Shown here: in pieces, positions 1 to 7,952 of the stretch
Numbering within the stretch: position 1 is the first letter of the stretch
Layout of the letters: every line of letters starts with the position of its first letter
Assembly: GCA_902476765.1 (NCBI GenBank)
Contig: CABSEJ010000036.1
Location: forward strand, 1-21,921
Source of the DNA: an uncultured Blautia sp.
GTDB taxonomy: Bacteria > Bacillota > Clostridia > Lachnospirales > Lachnospiraceae
Reading direction: 5' to 3'
Length of the DNA: 21,921 nt
Made by a program: the position numbers and the translations under genes
Notes under the pieces: model-generated
Databases searched by the model: none
What the model was told of the DNA's origin: nothing
What the model saw: the letters and a program-made list of their open reading frames with translations, nothing else

Positions 1-154
1 GGGATTGTCTCTTCCCTGCTTGTTCGGGTGAAAATCGGTATTAACCGACAGCCCCCTATGATTCATAAGCATTTCTTAACCATTTCCCTCTTTCCATTAG
101 TTTCGTACATCTCCTGGAACTAATCAAATTTGCTGTAAACCATACAATTTTACG

Positions 155-1038
155 CTACCTGTTCAAGGGCATATATCCCTCTTCCGATAACGTACAAATA
201 ATCCGCACAAACTCCGCAGCCGCCGGAGTCAAGTCATTTAAGTCATTGGCAAACAGCCCTATCTCAAAGGTAATCTCAGGTATAACAGGGTATTTGGACT
301 CCTCCGGCGCCAAAGTTTCTAAGGTATATTCTGACAGAATACCTATGCCAATGCCTTCCTCTGCCATACGAATTGCTGTTTCTCCATTCTGCACCTGGAT
401 TACTTTATCAAATTTCACCTGGTTCTGTGAAGAGATATGTTCCAGGATTGTTTCGTATGCAGGTTTATTTATAATCAGAGTATCCGGGGGATTATTTAAA
501 AACACTGTCTCCTTCTCCCTGCTGTCCGGGGGATACATGGCCATGATACGGTCTTGAATTAAAGAAATCTTCTGAAACTTTCCAAAAGAAGAACAGGATA
601 CTGCGAAATCTGCAGAATGTTCTTCCACCATTGCAAAGACTTCGTTGGGTGTTCCTTCTTTGATTTCGATATGAATATCCGGGTAAAGACGGCGGTATTT
701 TTTCAATGCTTTGGCAAGAATTGTTGATACCAGGGAGGTCAATACAGCAATCCGTACCCGACCTCCTACCATATTTTTTCTTTGAGAGCGCACTGATAAA
801 TCCGGTTGTCTATATCTTCCATCTGCTTTGCCAAAAGGAAAATTTCTTTCCCGGTATCTGTAAGAAAAAGGCCTTTCCTCTTATCACGAAAAAACAATTT
901 TACTCCCAATTCCTCTTCCAATTTTGCAAGAGCATTGCTCACTGCCGGCTGTGTAATATACAGGGTTTTCGCTGCTTTTGTGATACTTCCCAATTCTGCA
1001 GCTTTAATAAATAATTCCAGATTTCTGTTTATCATCAC
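155..1038 (-). pseudogene. LysR-family regulator split by a frameshift
   Basis: Two overlapping reading frames together make one LysR-type transcriptional regulator of about 295 residues, the normal family length. The upstream part (GTG start at 1038, preceded by AAGGAG) holds the winged helix-turn-helix, with the typical run SITKAAKTLYITQPAVS and the end of the wing. It stops with TAG at 766. The downstream part, open from 793 to 155, holds the effector-binding domain (VRIAVLTSL, then YPDIHIEIKEG). The frames join by a -1 shift at a run of six A (774-779 on the complement), giving ...LKEKNMVGGRVRIAV, which fits the usual linker. Either the gene is inactivated, the A run has an indel or a sequencing error, or slippage restores the product. 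It is divergent from the dehydrogenase at 1131 and would be expected to control it. The ligand is unknown. Confidence 0.85.
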
Positions 1039-1052
1039 TTATTAGTTATCTC

Positions 1053-1083
1053 CTTATAAGAAAATTAGAATTTTACTTATGAG
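1053..1083. promoter_or_regulatory. Inverted repeat in the LysR/SDR divergent promoter
   Basis: The arms ATAAGAAAATT (1056-1066) and AATTTTACTTAT (1069-1080) are complementary apart from one bulged base. Their centre lies between the divergent start codons and the right arm covers the -35 region of the rightward promoter. LysR regulators usually bind AT-rich dyads with a T-N11-A core at such places, so this is the best candidate operator. The dyad is seen; its function is inferred. Confidence 0.5.
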
Positions 1084-1100
1084 CAATCCTACCATATAAT
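1072..1100 (+). promoter_or_regulatory. Sigma-A promoter for the short-chain dehydrogenase
   Basis: TTTACT at 1072-1077 and a perfect TATAAT at 1095-1100 are separated by 17 bases. Transcription would start near 1107, about 25 bases before the GTG start codon. Confidence 0.6.
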
Positions 1101-1130
1101 GAAGCCAGAAACAAGAAAAGGAGTGGGTTT

Positions 1131-1925
1131 GTGATGAAAACAATCTTTATTACAGGAGCATCCTCTGGAATCGGCCGGGAAACTGCCAAATACTTTTCCA
1201 GGAAAGGCTGGACTGTCATTGCCACCATGCGGAACTTAAAAAAGGCCGGAGATTTGTCCTCTCTTGCCAATGTTGTTCTAATGCCTTTAGACCTGACCCA
1301 GCCAGCCCAAATCAGGGAAACCTGCCAAAAAGCATTAGCGCAATATGACGTTGACGTACTCTTTAACAATGCCGGTTATGGCATTATGGGGCCTTTTGAA
1401 AAACTGCCGGAAGAGGAAATCCGAAAGCTTTTTGACACAGATGTAATTGGTACTATGCTTGTGACACAGCAGTTTATTCCACACTTTAAGAAACGCAGGT
1501 CCGGCGCAATTTTAACAACAACTTCTTTAGCCGGTATCCTGGCTCTGCCTCGTGACGGTGCCTATGGTGCAGCCAAACGGGCCCAGCAGGGAATGACAGA
1601 ATCCCTGTACTATGAGTTAAAGCCCTTTGGAGTAAAAGTGGCTGCTATGATACCCGGAGGAACCAACACAAATTTTCAAACACCCATCAATATCCTGGAT
1701 GGATATGAAAAGGCTGCTGCAAAGCAGAGAGAGTTTCTCCTTGACGGGAATCCGGAATTTCCAGGGCCAGAGGAAGCCGCAAACATCATCTGGGAAGCAG
1801 TAACTGACGGAAAGGACCAGTTAAATTATCCTACAGATTCTGTATGCCGGAAGCTTTACGAACAGTATACTGCTGCCAATATTGAAGACTTTAAGAATTA
1901 TCTGTTTGAGAAGCTTTTTAAATAG
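1131..1925 (+). CDS. Short-chain dehydrogenase/reductase (SDR family)
   Basis: This is a 264-residue classical SDR oxidoreductase, presumably cytoplasmic and NAD(P)-dependent. The dinucleotide-binding motif TGASSGIG is at residues 8-15 and NNAG at 79-82. The catalytic Ser132 lies in TTTSLAG, and Tyr145 and Lys149 form the YxxxK pair in AYGAAKRA. Family members of this length reduce carbonyl groups or oxidise alcohols, but the substrate cannot be read from the sequence. AAAAGGAG at 1116-1123 is 7 bases from GTG 1131 and 10 from ATG 1134, so either start is possible. The gene stands alone, divergent from a frameshifted LysR regulator, and ends just before a strong hairpin terminator. Confidence 0.93.
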   Translation: MMKTIFITGASSGIGRETAKYFSRKGWTVIATMRNLKKAGDLSSLANVVLMPLDLTQPAQIRETCQKALAQYDVDVLFNNAGYGIMGPFEKLPEEEIRKLFDTDVIGTMLVTQQFIPHFKKRRSGAILTTTSLAGILALPRDGAYGAAKRAQQGMTESLYYELKPFGVKVAAMIPGGTNTNFQTPINILDGYEKAAAKQREFLLDGNPEFPGPEEAANIIWEAVTDGKDQLNYPTDSVCRKLYEQYTAANIEDFKNYLFEKLFK

Positions 1926-1951
1926 AAAAGTTCGAAATAACACATATAGCC

Positions 1952-1985
1952 AAAAGGCAGACCTTTTTCACCAGGTCTGCCTTTT
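1952..1985. terminator. Bidirectional Rho-independent terminator
   Basis: AAAAGGCAGACC (1952-1963) and GGTCTGCCTTTT (1974-1985) form a perfect 12-bp stem with a 10-base loop, with A and T tracts on the two sides. It lies downstream of the dehydrogenase and can also stop leftward transcripts leaving the dCTP deaminase-like gene. Confidence 0.85.
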
Positions 1986-2061
1986 GATACCATATCATAT
2001 CTCACAATCAATGTATCTTTCCAAGCTATGTTATCTGTTTTATATAAAGCTTTTTTATGGA

Positions 2062-3177
2062 TTAAATTCCCAACTCTCCACTAAAATATTTAGCCAATAG
2101 AGAACAGCCAATACTTTTGGCAATTTGATAAACCTCTTTCCCTAATTTTTTAAATAGTTTTACTGCTGTATCTTCGTCTTCATTTTCTAAAGCTTTCTTG
2201 GCCTTAACTAAATCTCCTGCCATTATATCCACTGCATCATCATCATATTCTTTAGATTTTTTTATGTAATCTCTTAATTTATTTATCTCATCTATTAACA
2301 TTTGGTAATCTTTATGCTCAGAACTATTCTCCTTATTATATTGAAAGTTTATAGAATTTTTCCCTGCGTTTTTCCCTTGATTTACAGTATTTTCAGAAAT
2401 ATATTTATCACCCATTTTTATATCTCCACTGTTTATATAATTTTCTATTTGTACTATATACTGCTGCAAAATCTTTTCCTTTTCACTGGTTTTAATACTC
2501 TCTTCTGCCCCCCTATCTTTATTATATTTATCTATAATTTGATTTAATTTTTCCTGAATAATTATCCCCTTAATTGTGTTTTCTGTTCTAAAACCATCTA
2601 GTGGGTCTGCTGACATAATAGAAGCTCCCGGCACTTGTTCATCATTATTATAGTTCCCTCTTTCCTTATACCCCACTGTTGGAACTGCTGTCAATCTATA
2701 TAATATCATTTGACAAATTCCGATATATGGGTATAACACTATAGAAAAGGGATTGTGATTGATAATCTGTAAAGGCATTGTGCCAGTAAAACCAGGATTG
2801 ATATAGTCACCTGTACAATGTACTGAAATACCTAGTCTTGCTACTCTGCTTCTTCCCTCGATTCTTGCGCTGAATTGTTCCCCTATATAGAATTGTTCGT
2901 AAATTTGTCCATATACGATTTCATGAGGGCCAATAACTATTTTCTCGCCATCCTGAACCTGCTCAACTATAGAATACTTATCTAATTCCTTTATATTTTT
3001 TATATCAAATTCCTTTAATTCATGAGAAAACCGAACAAATCGATTTCCTAAACGTAAGTCTACAGAAGCTGGCTGAACCTGTTTTGTTATTTCAAAAGGA
3101 TACTTCTTATTAAGTCCTATGAATAATAAATCTTTATTCGATATTGCTTTAAAAATATCTCTATCGCACAACTGCAT
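2062..3177 (-). CDS. dCTP deaminase-fold protein with altered active site and C-terminal extension
   Basis: Numbered from an alternative ATG at 3189 (375 residues), residues 5-170 match dCTP deaminase (Dcd): MQLCDRDI, QPASVDLRLG at 39-48, EGRSRVARLG at 111-120 and INPGFTG at 130-136. I prefer the ATG at 3177 (371 residues): GGAG lies 6 bases upstream and E. coli Dcd starts the same way. Against E. coli Dcd recalled from memory, catalytic Glu138 becomes Gln141, the conserved Asp128 becomes Asn131, Ser112 becomes Arg115, and Ala124-His125 become Gly127-Asp128. Deaminase activity is therefore doubtful; nucleotide binding may remain. Dcd enzymes are about 190 residues, so the last 170 are extra: a coil-prone stretch, a KMGDKY motif at 258-263, an Asn-rich linker, then a helical module at 292-375. 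It follows a DUF1653 gene by 35 bases. Both are visibly richer in A+T than their neighbours, which suggests transfer. A role in phage defence is possible but only inferred. Confidence 0.8.
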   Translation of the reverse strand: MQLCDRDIFKAISNKDLLFIGLNKKYPFEITKQVQPASVDLRLGNRFVRFSHELKEFDIKNIKELDKYSIVEQVQDGEKIVIGPHEIVYGQIYEQFYIGEQFSARIEGRSRVARLGISVHCTGDYINPGFTGTMPLQIINHNPFSIVLYPYIGICQMILYRLTAVPTVGYKERGNYNNDEQVPGASIMSADPLDGFRTENTIKGIIIQEKLNQIIDKYNKDRGAEESIKTSEKEKILQQYIVQIENYINSGDIKMGDKYISENTVNQGKNAGKNSINFQYNKENSSEHKDYQMLIDEINKLRDYIKKSKEYDDDAVDIMAGDLVKAKKALENEDEDTAVKLFKKLGKEVYQIAKSIGCSLLAKYFSGELGI

Positions 3178-3212
3178 AAGAATCTCCATTCCTTCTGTGA
3201 AAGCAAAGAGTT

Positions 3213-3572
3213 TTAATGTTCCATTTTTCTTATTATAAAAATTCCTCTATCAATTTTTGAAATTCTATATTCATCCTCTGTTTCTGTATGTCTTACTATG
3301 ATTTCAGATAAATTTACCTTTGTTAAAATATCCTTTTGGCCTTCTGCGATTTTGTTATATCTATCAATAAAAATATCTCCTACTTTTTTCTTCTCGAAAA
3401 ACATAGGTTTTGGCTTTATCCAAAAAGAAAATGGGTCGTATAATTGTCTATAAAAAACGTACCTTTCGTTTCCATTTTCCTCAACTGCTTCTCCTAACAC
3501 CTCATAATTATTCCCTTTAAAATGTCGATAAGTTCCTGTTATATCCGTAGACTTTCCCAATTCTTTCACCAT
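3213..3572 (-). CDS. DUF1653 domain protein
   Basis: This 119-residue protein carries the DUF1653 signature at residues 13-72: GTYRHFKGNNYEVLGEA, then YRQLYDPFSFWIKP and PMFFE. DUF1653 is a small beta-rich domain found alone or fused to other domains; its biochemical role is not known to me. The remaining 45 residues are unassigned. No strong ribosome site precedes the ATG; the nearest is AAAGG about 9 bases upstream. The stop is 35 bases before the preferred start of the dCTP deaminase-like gene, and the two share the same AT-rich composition, so they probably form one transcript and one transferred unit. The oxidoreductase gene at 3621 ends 48 bases upstream in the same direction, so read-through is also possible. 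Confidence 0.82.
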   Translation of the reverse strand: MVKELGKSTDITGTYRHFKGNNYEVLGEAVEENGNERYVFYRQLYDPFSFWIKPKPMFFEKKKVGDIFIDRYNKIAEGQKDILTKVNLSEIIVRHTETEDEYRISKIDRGIFIIRKMEH

Positions 3573-3620
3573 CTTTTAATACCTTTTATACTATTATATA
3601 TGAAAATTTCTCCTATATAT

Positions 3621-4601
3621 CTACAGTTCCATAGGATACTTCATACCCCACTGTCTCCTTGCAGAATCCATCAAAGCCATGATTTCCAATATCTCTTTAT
3701 GGGGCATCTGCCAGCATTCGGTCTCCCCTTTTTCAATAGCTTCTTTACAAGCCAGAACCTCATATTCATATCCTGTAATTTGCTCCGGTCTGTCATACAC
3801 AGCTAAAACTTTTCTGTCCGGACCGTACACGGTAAGCTTCTCAAAATTATTGCAGTTCTCCACTACCGCCATGCCCTTAGTGCCATAAATAATGCCCTGG
3901 CGGTCAGATAAAACCCGAAGAGAGCTGTTTAAAATAGCCATTTTCCCTCCCGGATAAATCAGGGTCAGACTGTTCTGGGCGTCCACGCCAGTATCCGTCA
4001 TAACAGCCGTAGAAACCATTTTTTCTATCTGATTTCCCAAAATCATAGAAGCAAAATTCAAGGTATAAACTCCTACATCCAGAAGGGCTCCTCCTCCCAG
4101 TTCCGGTCGTATAAGCCTTGGCACATTTCCAATCAAATAGCAGAGATTAGCCGTCACTGTCATAGGCTCTCCGATGATTCCGGAATGAAGAACCTCCCTG
4201 ATAGTATTCCACATAGGCATATACCGTACCCACATAGCCTCAGCCAGAAGAACCCCCTTCTTCTTAGCCAGCATAAGCATTTCCCTGGCCTGTTCCTCGT
4301 TAAGAGCAAAAGCCTTCTCACAGAGAATATTCCTTCCATGACGAATAAGCATTTTTACATTCTCATAATGCTCCGACATAGGAGAAGCCACATAAACCAA
4401 ATCCACATTCTCATCAGCCGCCATTTCTTCATAAGAGCCATAGGCCTTCTCAATCTGAAATCTTTCTGCAAAAGCCTCTGCCTTCTCCAGACTTCTGGAA
4501 GCCACTGCATAAACCTCCGCTTCCTTCATACGGCTTACCGTTTCCGCCATAGTAGCCGCAATATTTCCTGTACTTAAAATACCAACTTTCAGTTTTTCCA
4601 C
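3621..4601 (-). CDS. Gfo/Idh/MocA-family NAD(P)-dependent oxidoreductase
   Basis: This 326-residue protein has an N-terminal Rossmann fold (KVGILSTGNIA, residues 5-15), a CEK motif at 94-96 that normally carries the catalytic lysine (here CEKAF rather than CEKP), and the C-terminal alpha/beta domain with GGGALLDVGVY. The family oxidises or reduces sugars, inositols or related polyols, and dimeric dihydrodiol dehydrogenases look similar. The substrate is not determined. The frame is open upstream to 4682, but the GTG at 4601 is chosen because AGGAGG lies exactly 7 bases before it and homology starts there. It is transcribed leftward, upstream of the DUF1653/dCTP deaminase-like pair and downstream of the alcohol dehydrogenase group. 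Confidence 0.92.
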   Translation of the reverse strand: MEKLKVGILSTGNIAATMAETVSRMKEAEVYAVASRSLEKAEAFAERFQIEKAYGSYEEMAADENVDLVYVASPMSEHYENVKMLIRHGRNILCEKAFALNEEQAREMLMLAKKKGVLLAEAMWVRYMPMWNTIREVLHSGIIGEPMTVTANLCYLIGNVPRLIRPELGGGALLDVGVYTLNFASMILGNQIEKMVSTAVMTDTGVDAQNSLTLIYPGGKMAILNSSLRVLSDRQGIIYGTKGMAVVENCNNFEKLTVYGPDRKVLAVYDRPEQITGYEYEVLACKEAIEKGETECWQMPHKEILEIMALMDSARRQWGMKYPMEL

Positions 4602-4697
4602 AATAAAACCTCCTTTTCTCCTTACAGATACGCTATAGTAAGGGTAGAAAAAGGGAAAGCCAGAGAAGTGGCCTACCCTCAATAATAAATAATTGAA

Positions 4698-4712
4698 GCC
4701 GTTATTAACGGC
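4698..4712. repeat. Perfect palindrome, possible operator or weak terminator
   Basis: GCCGTTA-T-TAACGGC is a perfect 7+1+7 palindrome between the 63-residue gene and the oxidoreductase gene. Read leftward it can fold as GCCGT-TAATA-ACGGC followed by the T-rich run TTCAATTATTTATTATT, so it could be a weak terminator. Equally it could bind a dimeric regulator of the oxidoreductase gene. Confidence 0.4.
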
Positions 4713-4735
4713 CAGCCGTCAAGACTAACATACCT

Positions 4736-4927
4736 TTATTCTAATTCCGTCAGCCCATACTCCTGTGCCAGGCCTTCCAAGCCTTCCAGAATTTCTTCTC
4801 TGGAATACCCATGGTCTTCCAGAAAATCATCCTCATATTCATCTAAATGCTGGTAAAAATCCGCATGAGATAATCCTGTTTCACACTCATTTTGTCTTCC
4901 TTTCCTGCCTCTATACACGGATGGCAT
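4736..4927 (-). CDS. Small acidic protein of unknown function
   Basis: This is a predicted 63-residue protein that I do not recognise. The first 12 residues are basic (RGRKGR). The rest is strongly acidic and predicted helical, with an aromatic-acidic stretch DFYQHLDEYEDDFLEDHGY followed by SREEILEGLEGLAQEYGL. The start at ATG 4927 has GGAG 9 bases upstream and overlaps the last 17 bases of the alcohol dehydrogenase gene, so its translation is probably coupled to that gene. An ATG at 4966 in the same frame lies deeper in the dehydrogenase and has no ribosome site. There are no cysteines suggesting a metal site and no signal peptide. The composition and overlap favour a real small gene, but only conservation could prove it. 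Confidence 0.6.
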   Translation of the reverse strand: MPSVYRGRKGRQNECETGLSHADFYQHLDEYEDDFLEDHGYSREEILEGLEGLAQEYGLTELE

Positions 4928-5960
4928 ATTTAATAACTCCATCCTGTTTATGTTCAAATATTTCATAGGCTTCCATGATATGTTCCAAATCTGTACGGTG
5001 AGTTATCAGGCAGCTGGTATCCAGCTTTCCCGCGTCCAGCAGTTCCATAATCCTGCCGCAGTCACAGCCGTCTACCCCTCCGGTTTTAAAGGTCAGATTT
5101 TTCCCATACATCTGAGGAAGGGGAAGCTGCTGACTCTCCTCATACATAGCAACCACCATAACCACAGCGTTTGGCCGGGCAATTTTCCAGGCTGTCTGGA
5201 AGGTATCCGCTCCTCCCGCCACCTCAAAAACCACATCTGCGCCCCGGCCTCCGCAGGCCTCTGCCACAGCCCTTTCCAATTCTTCCTGGGACATCCGGCC
5301 AGGGTTTAAGGCCAGGTCTGCCAGGCCTTCCTTCAGGGCAAGCTGAAGCCTGGATTCCTCCGTATCTATGGCAATGATTTTTCCCGGACTGTACAATCTG
5401 GCACACATCATGGTACAAAGTCCCGTAGGGCCTGCGCCTAAAACAGCCGCCTTGTCTCCCGGCTTTATTTCCCCCAGCTTGGCGGCCCAATACCCGGTAG
5501 AAAGAATATCCCCGGTAAACAGCGCAGCTTCGTCGCTGACCGTATCAGGAATCTTCGTCAGCCCGTTATCCGCATAAGGGATTCTCACATATTCACTCTG
5601 TCCCCCGTCAATGCGGCAGCCCAGAGCCCAGCCGCCCAGAGGGTCCGTACAGTTATTCACATATCCCTGTCTGCAGTAAAAACAGGAGCCGCAGAAGGTT
5701 TCCACATTCACTGCAACCCGGTCTCCCTTTTTAACTTTTTTCACCGAATAGCCCACTTCCTCCACCACACCGACAAACTCGTGGCCCAGAATCGTTCCCG
5801 GCACTGCCCTTGGAACCGCCCCGTGTTTAATGTGAATGTCGCTGGAACAAATGGTAGTCAAAGTTACCCGCACAATGGCATCTGTATCCAGTATAAGCTC
5901 CGGCTTAGGCCTCTCCTCTAAAACCACAATGCCATTTCCCTTATATACCACTGCTTTCAT
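4911..5960 (-). CDS. Zinc-dependent medium-chain alcohol dehydrogenase
   Basis: This 349-residue medium-chain dehydrogenase has catalytic zinc ligands Cys38, His60 with Glu61 (GHE), and Asp151 in GDILSTGYWAA. The structural zinc site is Cys90, Cys93, Cys96 and Cys104. The nucleotide site LGAGPTG is at 174-180. Asp in place of the usual last ligand is the pattern of clostridial secondary alcohol (isopropanol) dehydrogenases such as that of Clostridium beijerinckii, so a secondary alcohol or polyol is a reasonable substrate guess. GGAGG lies 9 bases before the ATG. The gene follows nadE by 28 bases on the same strand, so both may share a transcript, and its 3' end overlaps the small acidic gene. 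Confidence 0.93.
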   Translation of the reverse strand: MKAVVYKGNGIVVLEERPKPELILDTDAIVRVTLTTICSSDIHIKHGAVPRAVPGTILGHEFVGVVEEVGYSVKKVKKGDRVAVNVETFCGSCFYCRQGYVNNCTDPLGGWALGCRIDGGQSEYVRIPYADNGLTKIPDTVSDEAALFTGDILSTGYWAAKLGEIKPGDKAAVLGAGPTGLCTMMCARLYSPGKIIAIDTEESRLQLALKEGLADLALNPGRMSQEELERAVAEACGGRGADVVFEVAGGADTFQTAWKIARPNAVVMVVAMYEESQQLPLPQMYGKNLTFKTGGVDGCDCGRIMELLDAGKLDTSCLITHRTDLEHIMEAYEIFEHKQDGVIKYAIRV

Positions 5961-5988
5961 AAATATTTTCCTCCAAAGCCTTTCCTTT

Positions 5989-7911
5989 CTACCCTTGAAT
6001 CCCCTCCAGCTGGTCCATCCAGACTCTCACGCAGGCATCGCTTGGCATCCTCAAATCTCCTCTGGGAGACACTGCCACGCTTCCCACCTTGGGTCCGTCA
6101 GGAAGACAGGAACGTTTAAACTGCTGTGAGAAAAATCTCCAGTAGAACTTTTTCAGCCATTTCAAAATAGTGTCTTTTTCATAGGCTCCGTCAAAAGCTT
6201 TCACCGCCATACGGTAAATTTTCTCCGGGGTAAACTGGAACCGGAGCATATAATACAGGAAGAAATCGTGAAGCTCATAGGGGCCTACTAAATCTTCAGT
6301 TTTCTGAGAAATCACTCCGTCTTTAGGCGGCAGCAGCTCCGGGCTCACTGGGGTATCCAGAATGTCCAGAAGAATCTGGGACAGCTTTTTCTCCTGGCAG
6401 GTATCGGCATAATAGCGGACCAGATGGCGGACCAAAGTCTTGGGAACAGAACCGTTTACCCCGTACATAGACATATGGTCTCCATTATAAGTAGCCCATC
6501 CAAGAGCCAGCTCTGACAAATCTCCTGTGCCGATAACCATGCCCCCTTTCTGATTGGCAATGTCCATAATCACCTGGGTTCTCTCCCTGGCCTGGGCATT
6601 TTCAAAGGTTACGTCATGGTTCTCATAATCCTGTCCGATATCTTCAAAATGCTGCAGTACAGCCTTCTTAATATCCACTTCCATAAGGCTGGCCCCCAGC
6701 CTCCGGGTAAGCTCACAGGCATTGGTATAGGTCCGGTCTGTGGTGCCGAAGCAGGGCATGGTTACTGCACAAATCTGGCTTCTGTCCATTCCCAGAAGGT
6801 CAAAAGCTCTGGCCGTTACCAGAAGGGCCAGGGTAGAATCCAGACCTCCGGAAATACCCAAAACCGCACATTTGCTGCCTGTATGTTCCAGACGTTTTTT
6901 CAGTCCCATAGCCTGTATCATCAGAATTTCGTCACATCGTTTTTCTCTCTCATTTACATTTCCAGGCACGAAAGGATTAGGGTCTATATATCTGGAAAGA
7001 GGGGTTTCCTCCTTAGGCAGGCGGAAGAAAATCTCCTGATAACCTTCCTTACTTTCCCGCTCCCAGGTGGAGATTCTTCTTCTCTCTCCCTTAAGGCGCT
7101 GAAGGTCCAGAACCCCCTCAATGGCTTCATTTTGGAACATTTTCGCCTCTCCTAAAACCACTCCGTTTTCACAGATAAGATGCTGGCCTCCAAAGACCAA
7201 ATCCTGGGTAGATTCCCCGTATCCTGCCGTAGCGTACACATAAGCGCACAGCAGCCGGGCGGACTGGCTCTTTACCAGTTCTCTCCGGTAATCCGCCTTT
7301 CCCACAGTTTCGTCGCTGGCAGAAAGGTTCACAATTACCGTAGCTCCGGCCATGGCATGGGACACGCTGGGAGGATTGGGCGCCCACAAATCCTCGCAGA
7401 TTTCTGCTGCTACCCGAAGGGAAGGCATGTCCTCACAGGTAAACAAGAGCCGACTGGAAAAGGGCACCTGACGGCCTCCTAATAGAATGGTTCCCTGTAC
7501 TCCTTTTCCCGAAGCAAAGTGCCGGGCCTCATAAAATTCTCCGTAATTAGGCAGGCAGTGTTTGGGAATAATTCCCAGAATCTCGCCCTTGCAGAGAACA
7601 GCCGCTGTATTATACAGCTTTCCGTCAAACTCCAGAGGAAGCCCCAGAAAAATCAGTCCTTCCACATCCTTTAATTCCTCGGCTGCCTTCAAAAGCTGCT
7701 CTCTGGCGCTGTCTAACAGACATTCCTGCCAGAACAAATCCTGGCAGGTATAGCCTGTGATACACAGCTCAGGAAACACAAGAATCCTGACTCCCTGCCG
7801 GGACAGCTCCCTGGCCTTCTCCACGATTTTTTCCCTGTTATAGACACAATCCGCCACCTTAATATCCACTGCAGCGGCCGCTGCTTTTATAAATCCGTCT
7901 TTCATTTCCAA
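5989..7911 (-). CDS. nadE: Glutamine-dependent NAD+ synthetase
   Basis: This 640-residue two-domain enzyme makes NAD+ from nicotinate adenine dinucleotide, ATP and glutamine in the cytoplasm. The N-terminal nitrilase-type glutaminase domain (about 1-290) has the full triad: Glu48 in FPELCITGYT, Lys117 in IPKHCLPNYGEFYE and Cys172 in AEICEDLW. The C-terminal synthetase domain has the ATP-pyrophosphatase loop SGGLDS at 354-359, then GTGDLSELALGW. Length and domain order are those of the long bacterial form that takes ammonia from glutamine through an internal channel. A start at Met1 or Met3 is possible; a GGGTGG ribosome-like site lies 8 bases upstream of Met1. The region between it and Hsp33 is filled by a 19-bp tandem repeat, so the position of its promoter is unclear. 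Confidence 0.97.
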   Translation of the reverse strand: MEMKDGFIKAAAAAVDIKVADCVYNREKIVEKARELSRQGVRILVFPELCITGYTCQDLFWQECLLDSAREQLLKAAEELKDVEGLIFLGLPLEFDGKLYNTAAVLCKGEILGIIPKHCLPNYGEFYEARHFASGKGVQGTILLGGRQVPFSSRLLFTCEDMPSLRVAAEICEDLWAPNPPSVSHAMAGATVIVNLSASDETVGKADYRRELVKSQSARLLCAYVYATAGYGESTQDLVFGGQHLICENGVVLGEAKMFQNEAIEGVLDLQRLKGERRRISTWERESKEGYQEIFFRLPKEETPLSRYIDPNPFVPGNVNEREKRCDEILMIQAMGLKKRLEHTGSKCAVLGISGGLDSTLALLVTARAFDLLGMDRSQICAVTMPCFGTTDRTYTNACELTRRLGASLMEVDIKKAVLQHFEDIGQDYENHDVTFENAQARERTQVIMDIANQKGGMVIGTGDLSELALGWATYNGDHMSMYGVNGSVPKTLVRHLVRYYADTCQEKKLSQILLDILDTPVSPELLPPKDGVISQKTEDLVGPYELHDFFLYYMLRFQFTPEKIYRMAVKAFDGAYEKDTILKWLKKFYWRFFSQQFKRSCLPDGPKVGSVAVSPRGDLRMPSDACVRVWMDQLEGIQG

Positions 7912-7952
7912 ACCACCCTTTCTGGCTGCGCCCTCTTAATCTATCTTGCTCT

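Noticed and set aside
1..123. Frame open through the left edge, about 40 codons on the plus strand
   Set aside because: It resembles no known protein and has ordinary non-coding composition. A small TCGGT-ATTA-ACCGA hairpin at 35-48 is too short to call a terminator.
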